The notes: generated from the letters alone by a model not told the origin. A DNA stretch of 5,810 nucleotides from Galactobacter sp. (GCA_022712075.1 JALAHE010000003.1:1-5810); one strand, 5' to 3'. Counted from the first letter of the stretch, positions 1 through 5,794 are shown. Program-made: numbers and translations.

Positions 1-302
1 GCACCCCGGAGGAGGCCCCGGCCCCCGCCAAGGAGGCCAGGAGCGGGCGAAAGTCCAAGTACCAGGAGCTCATGGCGCGCGCCCAGGCGAGTGCGCCCGC
101 GGCGGAATGGGGTGCGCCACGCGGCGGCCGTCAGGCCACGCCGGTAGACTCCGAACCGGTCGATTTTGTTCCGAGCGACGACGACGAGGAGCTGGAGAAC
201 TCGACCACCTTTGGCCGGGCGGCGCTTGAACGCCTCCTGGACGCCACGCTGATCGTGGAGCTTGACCCGCAGGGCCAGCCGATCGAGCAGCGCAGACGCT
301 AA
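1..302 (+). CDS. dnaX: DNA polymerase III subunit gamma/tau, C-terminal end (partial)
   Basis: This is the 3' end of a gene that starts before the window; the frame is open from base 3 and ends in TAA at 300-302, giving about 99 residues. The product is the clamp-loader ATPase subunit that loads the sliding clamp and, in its long tau form, tethers the polymerase. The ATPase and zinc domains lie outside the window. What is visible is an Ala/Pro/Glu-rich linker with SKYQELMARAQ, then an acidic stretch (PSDDDEELENS) and the terminal block GRAALERLLDATLIVEL. That acidic patch followed by a short helix-strand ending is typical of actinobacterial DnaX tails. The position directly before recR supports the call, since dnaX and recR are neighbours in many bacteria. 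An ATG at 72 exists but sits inside the frame and is not the start. Confidence 0.85.
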   Translation, partial: TPEEAPAPAKEARSGRKSKYQELMARAQASAPAAEWGAPRGGRQATPVDSEPVDFVPSDDDEELENSTTFGRAALERLLDATLIVELDPQGQPIEQRRR

Positions 303-333
303 ACAAGCTGGTTTGTCGCGAGGAGATTGAGCC

Positions 334-933
334 GTGTACGAGGGTGCCGTTCAGGACCTCATCGACGAATTGGGCCGCCTGCCCGGCATCGGTCCCAAGT
401 CGGCGCAGCGCATCGCCTTCCACATCCTGGAGGCGGACAAGGACGACATGCTGCGTCTCGCGGAAAACATCCGCACGGTGAAGGACAAGGTCCACTTCTG
501 CGAGGTCTGCTTCAACGTGACCGAGGCGGAGCGTTGCGGCATCTGCCTCGACACGCGCCGCGATCCCAGCGTGCTGTGCGTCGTTGAAGAGTCCAAGGAC
601 GTCATGGTCGTGGAGCGCACGCGCAGCTACCGCGGCCGCTATCACGTGCTCGGCGGCTCCATTAACCCCATGGCCGGCATCGGCCCTGACCAGCTGCACA
701 TCCGCGAGCTGCTCACGCGCCTCTCCGACGACACGATCCAGGAGATCATCGTCGCGACCGACCCGAACCTCGAGGGCGAGGCCACCGCCACCTACCTGGC
801 GCGCACGCTCAAGACGCTCGGCATCAAGGTCACGCGCCTGGCCTCCGGCCTGCCCGTGGGCGGCGACCTGGAGTACGCCGACGAGGTCACGCTCGGCCGC
901 GCGTTCGAGGGGCGCCGCAGCCTCATCGGCTGA
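334..933 (+). CDS. recR: Recombination mediator protein RecR
   Basis: Complete 199-residue RecR, the usual family length. RecR forms a ring-like clamp and, with RecO (and RecF), helps load RecA on SSB-coated single-stranded DNA during gap repair. The domains appear in order. A helix-hairpin-helix comes first (about residues 8-35, with GRLPGIGPKSAQRIAFHIL). The Cys4 zinc finger follows (C56, C59, C68, C71). The Toprim domain (about 80-175) contains VVEE at 83-86 and ATDPNLEGEATATY at 141-154. The terminal Walker-B-like segment has LPVGGDLEYADEVTLGRAFEGR (split at 173-194). The start is GTG, with a GAGGAG ribosome site at 320-325, 8 bases upstream. It lies 31 bp after dnaX and is probably co-transcribed with it. 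A GC-rich palindrome begins 7 bases past the stop. No key residue is missing. Confidence 0.97.
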   Translation: MYEGAVQDLIDELGRLPGIGPKSAQRIAFHILEADKDDMLRLAENIRTVKDKVHFCEVCFNVTEAERCGICLDTRRDPSVLCVVEESKDVMVVERTRSYRGRYHVLGGSINPMAGIGPDQLHIRELLTRLSDDTIQEIIVATDPNLEGEATATYLARTLKTLGIKVTRLASGLPVGGDLEYADEVTLGRAFEGRRSLIG

Positions 934-939
934 GCCTTT

Positions 940-955
940 GCGGGCCCGGGCCCGC
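940..955. terminator. GC palindrome just after recR, likely terminator stem-loop
   Basis: GCGGGCCCGGGCCCGC is a perfect 16-base palindrome starting 7 bases after the recR stop. It can fold as a 6-bp GC stem with a 4-base loop. There is no U tract, which is common for actinobacterial terminators. Its position between the convergent recR and lipoprotein genes supports a termination role, but the function is inferred from position and fold only. Confidence 0.5.
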
Positions 956-970
956 TGTGAGTGCCCGACG

Positions 971-991
971 GCGCCCGCTCACCGCGGGTGC
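971..991. terminator. Second stem-loop in the recR/lipoprotein convergent gap
   Basis: Bases 971-978 pair with 984-991 (8 bp, one G-U) around a 5-base loop. It sits between two other stem-loops in the 139-bp gap between convergent genes, so it may back up termination from either side. No U tract is present. Confidence 0.35.
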
Positions 992-1026
992 CTCGCTTCG
1001 AGCCCCAGCGCCCTCCGCGCGTCAGG

Positions 1027-1068
1027 CGGCGGGGTGCGCGACCGGTATCCCGTCCCCGCACCCCGCCG
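1027..1068 (-). terminator. Long stem-loop directly after the lipoprotein stop
   Basis: Bases 1027-1038 pair perfectly with 1057-1068 (12 bp, mostly G-C), leaving an 18-base loop. The stem begins 4 bases beyond the stop of the minus-strand lipoprotein gene (1073-1075), which is where a terminator for that gene would be expected. No U tract follows on the minus strand, so the assignment rests on stem strength and position. Confidence 0.5.
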
Positions 1069-1072
1069 TGGC

Positions 1073-1486
1073 TCACGACGAGCAGCTGATGGAGTCCCCG
1101 GCACTCTGCACCGCGGCGCGAAGGGCCGTCGCTTCCTCCTGCAACGACGCCGCCGCGTCCTTCAGGCTCGCGTCCTTTTCCACGTCGCCAAGGCTCGACA
1201 CCAGCTTGTCCTTGGCGTCGGTCACCACCTTGGCTCGGTCGGCCGCGACGGCGGCGAGCGCCTGATCGAGCGAGGACGAGGCATCGGTGAGCGCCTTCTT
1301 GGCGACCTTGGCCTCCTCCACCGACGAGTCGACCGTGAGTCCGGAGGCCTGCTGCACGGCCCCCTGCAACGCGGTGACCGCGGCGCAGGCAGAGGCCGTC
1401 TTCTCCTCGCTGGTGGGTGAGCTGCAGGCACTCAGGCCCAGGGTGGCCGCCGCGGCGACGGCGAGAACGATTCGGGAGGTAGGCAC
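1073..1486 (-). CDS. Small secreted lipoprotein, function unknown
   Basis: A 137-residue protein with a lipoprotein signal peptide: a short basic N-end (MPTSR), a hydrophobic core (IVLAVAAAATLGL, residues 6-18) and the lipobox LSAC with the lipidated Cys at 21. The mature part begins with an SSPTSEEKT linker and is then Ala/Lys/Asp/Glu-rich and almost certainly all-helical, with heptad-like spacing (about 55-130) suggestive of a coiled coil or helical bundle. C34 and C135 flank the helical part and could form a disulfide. The start is GTG, fixed by AAGGAG six bases upstream (minus strand, 1493-1498) and by the signal peptide. The gene is convergent to recR and lies 48 bp downstream of the SulP remnant on the same strand. 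No enzyme motif is visible. A cell-surface anchoring, binding or envelope role is possible, but I cannot name one. Confidence 0.8.
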   Translation of the reverse strand: MPTSRIVLAVAAAATLGLSACSSPTSEEKTASACAAVTALQGAVQQASGLTVDSSVEEAKVAKKALTDASSSLDQALAAVAADRAKVVTDAKDKLVSSLGDVEKDASLKDAAASLQEEATALRAAVQSAGDSISCSS

Positions 1487-1492
1487 GAGTTT

Positions 1493-1498
1493 CTCCTT
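1493..1498 (-). promoter_or_regulatory. Ribosome binding site fixing the lipoprotein GTG start
   Basis: AAGGAG on the minus strand, six bases before the GTG at 1484-1486. It favours this GTG over the out-of-frame ATG at 1500-1502. Confidence 0.75.
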
Positions 1499-1520
1499 GC
1501 ATGGGGGGGTTGATGCCTCG

Positions 1521-1526
1521 AGTGTA
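1521..1526 (-). promoter_or_regulatory. Possible -10 element for the lipoprotein gene
   Basis: TACACT on the minus strand fits the TAnnnT pattern and lies about 34 bases before the GTG start, in the 48-bp gap after the SulP remnant. No convincing -35 is visible at the usual distance, so this is a weak call. Confidence 0.25.
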
Positions 1527-1534
1527 GGAACGGC

Positions 1535-2197
1535 CTAGGCCCGCGGTCCCGGCTTCTCATCACCTCTGAATGAGGCAGGATTCGCCGAGAATCGCGCGGC
1601 GGCGGCGCGGGCCGACTCGAGCGAAGCCCCCACCCGCGCACCCGCGGCGAAGACGGCTCCCGGCCCCAACGCCTCGGCCGTGCCGGTAACGTCCATTTGG
1701 CGGCTGACGCGCTCGTTGACGCCGCAGACGAAGAGGAGCCCGCCGGCCTGCCTGAGTTGCTGCGCGTACTCCCGCAACACCCGCAGAAACGTGCCGCCCA
1801 GCTCCTCCTTGCCCCGGAGGCGCAGGATGACGGTTGCCCCTGCCGCGCCCCCCTCCCCTGGCCGCTCCGGGCGCGGGAGTTTGTCCTGCACCACGGGTGC
1901 CGCGGCAAAGAAGAGGCTCCCGTAAGGCGTCAGGATGACCGTGTCCCCGGCACGCAAGACGCTGGGCGGCTCGCTCTCGCGCGGCAGGGAATGACCGTCG
2001 TCGAACTCCCAGCGCTTCAGCACGATGCGATTCGATTGCCGCACGATATGCAAGATGACCGCCAACCCCGTCCCAGCCAGCACGGCGTACTGCAGCGGAA
2101 TCAACAGCGTCAACGCCGGGGTCACCCCGGCCACGGTCCCCTGCACGGCGCCCGTCCTGAAGGTCGTCACCACGGCATCGAGGTTGATGGACCGCAA
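1535..2197 (-). pseudogene. SulP-family anion transporter, truncated remnant (last TM helix + STAS)
   Basis: The frame encodes about 220 residues matching the C-terminal third of SulP-type (SLC26-like) sulfate/anion transporters, which are usually around 550 residues. Residues 6-55 hold the end of the transporter domain: a VVTTFRTG segment, then a hydrophobic helix and LLIPLQYAVLAGTGLAVILH, followed by VRQSNRIVLKRW. Residues about 80-195 form the cytoplasmic STAS domain (GDTVILTPYGSLFFAA, VILRLRGKEELGGTFLRVL, LLFVCGVNERVSRQM, VGASLESA). The rest of the membrane domain is missing. In-frame codons continue upstream from the TTG at 2195-2197, but resemblance ends after roughly LVGLRSI (about 2206) and the frame meets a TGA near 2246. 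There is no plausible ribosome site at the TTG. The piece alone could not transport anything, so I call it a pseudogene; a free STAS protein is a less likely alternative. Confidence 0.75.
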
Positions 2198-2247
2198 CCC
2201 GACGAGGTTGCGCGCTGCAACAGGCCACGGCCGCGTGGGCGCCGCTC

Positions 2248-2553
2248 ATGCTCATCTCCTCCGCGAGCACCACCGACCTGGGCCGGCTACGCTTCCTCAC
2301 CGACTCGCTCGAGTACCTGGAGGAGTCGGTGCGCCCGGCGCACGTGCGGATCCTGGAGGCGGAGACGGCTGCGGCAGCCACGGAGGTGTCGGCGGCCGAA
2401 CGCGAGGGCATCGCTTCGGCCTACTGGGCGGTGATCCGCCACTACGAGCGCCTGGGCGACGAGTTCGCCTCCTCCGCCGCCCTACCGAGCGATGAGTTGC
2501 TGGCGCGGCATGTGCGCGGGGGCCGCTGTTTGGGCAGACTGCGGCGCGGGTGA
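2248..2553 (+). CDS. Hypothetical helical protein, probably 5'-truncated
   Basis: From ATG 2248 the frame gives 101 residues, with strong GC preference at third codon positions. The sequence is helical and charged: RLRFLTDSLEYLEESVRP near the start and AYWAVIRHYERLGDEF in the middle. I do not recognise the family with confidence; there is a faint likeness to DUF4760-type helical proteins. The coding bias and open frame begin before the ATG, at about 2209 (ALQQATAAWAPLMLISS), with no start codon at that point and no clear ribosome site before 2248. This suggests the original N-terminus was lost at the junction with the SulP remnant. The last codons (after about 2515) are less typical, so the C-end may also be altered. 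The stop is TGA at 2551-2553, 17 bp before the next frame. Confidence 0.5.
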   Translation: MLISSASTTDLGRLRFLTDSLEYLEESVRPAHVRILEAETAAAATEVSAAEREGIASAYWAVIRHYERLGDEFASSAALPSDELLARHVRGGRCLGRLRRG

Positions 2554-2570
2554 GCTGGTAGCGTCCGCGC

Positions 2571-2867
2571 ATGACGCGCCAGGGCAGCATCGGGGACCTG
2601 CTCCAGCGCCACGCACAGGGAACCGGGCCCGCCGCAGCGAAGGAACTCGAGAAGGCGGCCAAGAATCTTGTGTCCTTCTCCCGCGCCCCTAGCGATCGCC
2701 GGGCGGCGGGCTGCATCGCGGCCGTGCCCACACCCGCCGCGGTAGGTGCGAGGCAGTCGAGTAAATCGATCTTGAGCCGCGGCCTGTATCCAAGAGGCTG
2801 CCGGCGGTACCTTGGCACCGTTCCTGCTTCCAGTCGGAAGCACCTGTCACTGAGGAGTATCCGTTGA
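2571..2867 (+). CDS. Short hypothetical ORF, coding-like only in its first ~40 codons
   Basis: ATG 2571 opens a 98-residue frame. The first part (MTRQGSIGDLLQRHAQGTG, then AAAKELEKAAKNLVSFSR) looks like a genuine amphipathic helical protein with GC-rich third positions. After about 2690 the composition becomes unstructured Arg/Ser/Pro/Gly text with mixed third positions, which is what chance translation of noncoding DNA gives. The simplest reading is the 5' end of a gene whose 3' part was lost when the low-GC segment to its right arrived. The stop (TGA 2865-2867) overlaps the TTG start of the next gene, probably by chance. The ribosome site is weak. No family is recognised. Confidence 0.35.
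   Translation: MTRQGSIGDLLQRHAQGTGPAAAKELEKAAKNLVSFSRAPSDRRAAGCIAAVPTPAAVGARQSSKSILSRGLYPRGCRRYLGTVPASSRKHLSLRSIR
2852..2857 (+). promoter_or_regulatory. Ribosome binding site fixing the TTG start of the secreted protein
   Basis: GAGGAG lies six bases upstream of TTG 2864, and that TTG is followed at once by a textbook signal peptide. Together these decide the start. Confidence 0.75.
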
Positions 2868-3610
2868 AGAGAAGACTTGTCGCCGCATTCGCAGCCAGCC
2901 TCAGCCTGGCACTATTTACACCCCTCGCCGTAGCTGCTCCCGCTCAGGCAGCCACCGGGCATTTGAACGGCGAGAAAACCGCACAAGCGGACAAGTATGA
3001 AGGGAAAACAATCTGTGGAGCCACCAAGAATGGGGGTAGCGGTTACGGCTACACCAGGGCATATCCAATTACTATCTCAAGTGCTGGATGGACCAGACTT
3101 CTCAAGAACGACCCCTATGGCCTGAACGTTGGGGCCAACATTTGGGCAAAGACTGCACCGCAGCTCGGCACCGTCTTCCCGATTCACAATTATTCGTCCT
3201 ACACAATCACGAGAGTCAAGGCTCGCGTACCTTATACCATCCGCACAAATAACGGCTTGAATACAGCCATGAATAATTTGAAGTGCGGCTCAACGTTCTA
3301 TCTCGGATCACCTAGATCAATGGAAACGAACACCACAGCCCTTCATTCAAAGGCCATCGGCCCGGGCCGCTTCAAGGTTCTGCAGGTCCGCACCAATGGT
3401 GTGAGCTTCATCGGCACTGAAGGTGTCATGAACGGAGCAGTGATGAATTTCCGCATCCGCACCGGTGCCAGTCGGACCGTCCTAAACGTCGACACTACGG
3501 GACCCGCGTACCAACTGATTAGTATCGAGAACTGGTTGCGCAGCTTCATGGAAGGCCAAGCTGACCCCACCTGGAATGAGTTCGCTACCAAGATCGGCAA
3601 GGCCCAGTAA
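2864..3610 (+). CDS. Secreted protein of unknown function in a low-GC segment
   Basis: A 248-residue exported protein with a TTG start. A Sec signal peptide is clear: KRR at 2-4, a hydrophobic core LVAAFAASLSLALF (5-18) and a probable cut after AQA at residue 29. The mature ~219 residues contain no membrane helix, are rich in Thr, Asn, Gly, Ser and Tyr, and read as mainly beta-strand. The only Cys residues, C51 and C141, could form a disulfide. Aromatic/polar patches include GGSGYGYTRAYPITIS (57-72) and HNYSSYTITRVKARVPYTI (108-126). I do not recognise a family or a catalytic motif. Base composition and codon use differ sharply from the neighbours (third-position A/T is common), a sign of acquisition from elsewhere. 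It is flanked by gene remnants on the left and a long stem-loop on the right, and appears to be a single-gene unit. An extracellular binding protein, inhibitor or effector is possible, but this is speculation. Confidence 0.8.
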   Translation: MKRRLVAAFAASLSLALFTPLAVAAPAQAATGHLNGEKTAQADKYEGKTICGATKNGGSGYGYTRAYPITISSAGWTRLLKNDPYGLNVGANIWAKTAPQLGTVFPIHNYSSYTITRVKARVPYTIRTNNGLNTAMNNLKCGSTFYLGSPRSMETNTTALHSKAIGPGRFKVLQVRTNGVSFIGTEGVMNGAVMNFRIRTGASRTVLNVDTTGPAYQLISIENWLRSFMEGQADPTWNEFATKIGKAQ

Positions 3611-3614
3611 CACA

Positions 3615-3629
3615 CGGGAGTCACTCCCG
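3615..3629 (+). terminator. Short stem-loop just after the secreted-protein gene
   Basis: CGGGAG at 3615-3620 pairs with CTCCCG at 3624-3629 around a TCA loop, 5 bases past the stop. The 6-bp stem has no U tract, so it is a weak terminator candidate; the larger stem-loop at 3687 may do the main work. Confidence 0.35.
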
Positions 3630-3686
3630 GCGCGCTGCAGACTTTACGCGTCCCGAGCAGTCTTCAACTTGGTGACCTTCGCGGCA

Positions 3687-3720
3687 CAAGGGCGGCAGTT
3701 CGATGGAACTGTCGCCCTTG
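3687..3720. terminator. Strong 15-bp stem-loop, probable bidirectional terminator
   Basis: Bases 3687-3701 pair with 3706-3720 (15 consecutive pairs, one G-U) around the tetraloop GATG. It lies 77 bp after the plus-strand secreted-protein gene and 190 bp past the minus-strand GAP-family gene, so it separates two convergent units. Neither side has a clean U tract. A terminator fits best; a structured small RNA element is an alternative. Confidence 0.6.
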
Positions 3721-3909
3721 CCGTGACTTCTCTCCGCCCTGGAGCGACCTGCCGTGACGCACGGATCGGCCAAGGCCTGCCCCGCCGATACCTCCTCATC
3801 GTCCCGCGTGATCCGCGGCCACTTGCGCGGACTCGCTACCCACCCCCACGCTCACGAAGTAATCCACGGCCCCCAACTTCGCCTTGGGCAGAGACGTGTC
3901 GAACAAGCA
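3721..3909. other. Noncoding gap with a coding-like minus-strand fragment
   Basis: Between the stem-loop and the GAP-family stop there is no complete gene. On the minus strand, bases 3906-3796 stay in the same frame as the GAP-family gene past its TAG and read FDTSLPKAKLGAVDYF, then VSVGVGSESAQVAADHAGR and TGA. About 80% of its third codon positions are G or C. It may be a remnant of a lost gene or a former C-terminal extension. It has no credible start signal of its own. Confidence 0.3.
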
Positions 3910-4680
3910 CTACGACAGCAACCCGCCAAAAAGCTTCTCCAGCCCCACGCCGTCGGGCCCCGTGCCGGCCCAGCGCACCACGAGGATGCCGCCGATGGCG
4001 GCGATCCACTTGGCCGACTCGCTCACGTAGCCGCCGAGCCTCTCGGCGACCCGCCCGAACCAGGCATCAGCGCGGGCCCCGAGGAGCACCCTCGCGCCCA
4101 GCAGCACCAGGGCAGGCACCACCATGACGAGGCAGTACAGCGCCAGCACGCCCAGCTGCACGGGGAACGCGGCCCCGCTGCCCACGATCAGCCCGGACGC
4201 GGCGAGGTACGGGAGCATGGTCGGCACCTCCAAGAGCCCGGCCACGACGCCGAGTCCCACGAGCGCCCACGGCGTGCGCAGCGCCCGGTCGATCCGCGCG
4301 GCCCAGCCGCCCTCCGGCCCGCGCTTGGCCGCCTTGTCGGCTGCCGCCTTCTCGCGCTCCGCCTTGCTCCACGGCCCGGACAGGCCAAACACGATCAGGG
4401 CGACGCCCGCGGCGAGCGCCGCCCAGCGGAAGCCCGGCGCCCCCAGCACCGCCCCCACGGCGTCCCCGTAGCGCTCAACGATCACCCGGCCGCCGCTGAT
4501 GAGCAGCACGCCGAGGGCCAGGTAGAAGGCCGCCACCACACCGAGGTACAGCTGCACCTTGCCGGCCAGCGCCCGGCTGCCGCGCCGCAGGAGCAGCCAC
4601 AGCGGGATCACGAGCGTGCCGATGCTCGTGGAGTCGATGAGGGCCAGCACGGCCAGCTGCAGAAGGGTCTCGAGGCTCAT
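3910..4680 (-). CDS. GAP/Sap-family integral membrane protein (LysE-like exporter fold)
   Basis: A 256-residue membrane protein with about six hydrophobic helices: roughly 5-31, 44-63, 86-101, 138-165, 172-197 and 224-238. The N-terminal signature ALIDSTSIGTLVIPLWLLL and the basic, charged loop between helices 3 and 4 (about 104-135, KAEREKAAADKAAKR) fit the GAP family. That family is named for mycobacterial GPL- and sulfolipid-addressing proteins, relatives of LysE-type exporters implicated in moving lipids or small molecules across the membrane. The substrate here is unknown. I chose ATG 4678-4680: the family sequence begins at MSLETLLQLAVL. The longer frame back to 4791 adds 37 Pro/Ala/Glu-rich residues and would overlap the divergent gene. 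A GAGG eight bases upstream can serve as ribosome site; the GGAGG one base from the ATG is too close. It is divergent from the sensor kinase gene. Confidence 0.78.
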   Translation of the reverse strand: MSLETLLQLAVLALIDSTSIGTLVIPLWLLLRRGSRALAGKVQLYLGVVAAFYLALGVLLISGGRVIVERYGDAVGAVLGAPGFRWAALAAGVALIVFGLSGPWSKAEREKAAADKAAKRGPEGGWAARIDRALRTPWALVGLGVVAGLLEVPTMLPYLAASGLIVGSGAAFPVQLGVLALYCLVMVVPALVLLGARVLLGARADAWFGRVAERLGGYVSESAKWIAAIGGILVVRWAGTGPDGVGLEKLFGGLLS

Positions 4681-4724
4681 GCCTCCAGCCTCGGAGGTCG
4701 GGGCCGACGGTGCCCCGGCCGGGC

Positions 4725-4744
4725 GGAGGAGGCGCGCCTCCTCC
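4725..4744. promoter_or_regulatory. Perfect 20-bp palindrome in the divergent intergenic region, candidate operator
   Basis: GGAGGAGGCGCGCCTCCTCC is an exact inverted repeat with no spacer, centred in the 100-bp gap between the GAP-family gene (ATG 4680) and the sensor kinase gene (4781). A 10-bp palindrome, CCCGGCCGGG (4714-4723), lies one base to its left. Symmetry and position suit an operator for a dimeric regulator controlling one or both divergent genes. No -10/-35 boxes could be assigned with confidence. Confidence 0.45.
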
Positions 4745-4780
4745 TTTGGTACCGGGCGGCTCGGAGGCGGGCGCGGTTGA

Positions 4781-5794
4781 ATGGGAGCCATGAAGGCTCC
4801 CTGGTGGTCGACGACGCGCGGCGACGTGACGCTCGCGTCCGCCTACCTCGTGCTGCTCCTGGCGTGCGCCGCCGGCGCCGTGGGCCTCGCGAAACTCCCG
4901 TGGCTTGACCCGGCCGACCCGGCCCTCCCGTGGTGGGGCGTGGCCGCAGCGGCGCCCGGCCTCGCCGGCGTGGCCCTGCGCCACCGCGCGAGTTCCCCGG
5001 CCATCGCCCTCATGGCCGCCTCCGCGCTCGGCAGCGCCGCCCTGGGCTCCAGCGTTGGCGTCTTCGTGTTCCTGTTTGAGCTGCTCTTCAGCCTCGTGTT
5101 GGTGGCCGGGCCCCGCGGGCCCCGCTGGGCCCGGAGCATCGCGGGCGGGCTGAGCGTGGCCGCCGTCGCCGGAACCGCGCTGAGCGGCGCCGGCCTGGGG
5201 GCCGTACTCAGCGTCGCGCTCCTGTCGGCCGTGGCGCTTTGGCTTCCCGTGCTCTGGGCCGGGGACCTCCGCCTCGCCGATCGGCTGCGGGCGGCCGAGG
5301 CCGAGCGGGCCGACGCCGTGACCGCGGCCGCCAGCGCGCGCGAGCAGCTGGCCGTGGAGCGGGAGCGTCAGCACATGGCGGGCGAGCTGCACGACACGGT
5401 CTCCGGACACCTCAGCGCCATCGCCCTGCAGGCCCAGGCCGCCGCGCTCACGAGCGACGAGGCGGCACGTTCGCGGGCCCTCGCGCAGATGCGGGCCGGC
5501 TCCGTCGAGGCCCTCGAGCAGATGCGCGTGCTCATCGAGGTGCTCCAGGCCGGGCGCCCGCAGCCCGAGGCCACCGGCACGCTCGCCGACCTCCCGGCCC
5601 TCGCCGATCGGGCCCGCGCGGCGGGCCACGCCGTGTTCCTGGAGCAGGGGCACGACGGCGCGGGGCTGGATCCCGCCGCCGAGGCGGCGGTGTTTCGGGC
5701 GGCCTCGGAGGGCGTCACCACCGCGCGCAAGCACGCGCCCGGGTCGGCCCTGCGCCTGCGGCTCACGGCGGGCCCGGGGGTGGGCGCGCCGTGA
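4781..5794 (+). CDS. NarL-type sensor histidine kinase lacking most of its ATP-binding domain
   Basis: The frame gives 337 residues. Residues 17-160 are hydrophobic, with about five or six membrane helices and very short loops, as in intramembrane-sensing kinases. A charged coiled-coil linker follows (163-200), then the HisKA_3 dimerisation/phosphoacceptor domain with the H-box ELHDTVSGHLSAIALQAQA (phosphorylatable His at 204). The HATPase domain starts at about 296 but stops at 337, right after the N-box. The N-box reads EGVTTARKHAP (310-320): the ATP/Mg-binding Asn expected at 314 is Thr (codon ACC at 5720; AAC would be Asn). The G1 and G2 glycine boxes are absent, so autophosphorylation is unlikely as read. 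Possible causes are an internal deletion, a frameshift in the G-rich run near 5770-5788, or real decay. Start: ATG 4781 (GGAGG 13 bases upstream); ATG 4790 is the alternative. Confidence 0.8.
   Translation: MGAMKAPWWSTTRGDVTLASAYLVLLLACAAGAVGLAKLPWLDPADPALPWWGVAAAAPGLAGVALRHRASSPAIALMAASALGSAALGSSVGVFVFLFELLFSLVLVAGPRGPRWARSIAGGLSVAAVAGTALSGAGLGAVLSVALLSAVALWLPVLWAGDLRLADRLRAAEAERADAVTAAASAREQLAVERERQHMAGELHDTVSGHLSAIALQAQAAALTSDEAARSRALAQMRAGSVEALEQMRVLIEVLQAGRPQPEATGTLADLPALADRARAAGHAVFLEQGHDGAGLDPAAEAAVFRAASEGVTTARKHAPGSALRLRLTAGPGVGAP

Noticed and set aside
584..1420. Plus-strand frame of 278 residues overlapping recR and the lipoprotein gene
   Set aside because: It has Ser/Arg/Ala repeats typical of out-of-frame GC-rich DNA and overlaps two well-supported genes.
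1503..1509. Run of seven G residues upstream of the lipoprotein gene as a phase-variable tract
   Set aside because: It lies in the untranslated leader, is short, and nothing in one sequence shows length variation.
2505..2570. Frameshift in the G-run near 2518-2522 that would join the 2248 frame to another frame and extend the protein
   Set aside because: The alternative frame has weaker third-position bias and no recognisable continuation. It cannot be supported without homologues.
2827..2840. Small hairpin (CTTCC/GGAAG) before the secreted-protein ribosome site as a riboswitch or attenuator
   Set aside because: A 5-bp stem is within chance expectation and no conserved riboswitch core is present.
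3754..4908. Plus-strand frame of 384 residues across the GAP-family gene
   Set aside because: It is His/Arg/Pro/Gln-rich and crosses two real genes and their promoter gap. The opposite strand has a coherent six-helix membrane protein.
4475..5734. Long minus-strand reading frame (419 residues) opposite the kinase gene
   Set aside because: Its translation is Gly/Arg/His-rich low-complexity text with no domain. It is the antisense shadow of a high-GC gene whose plus-strand product has clear kinase motifs.
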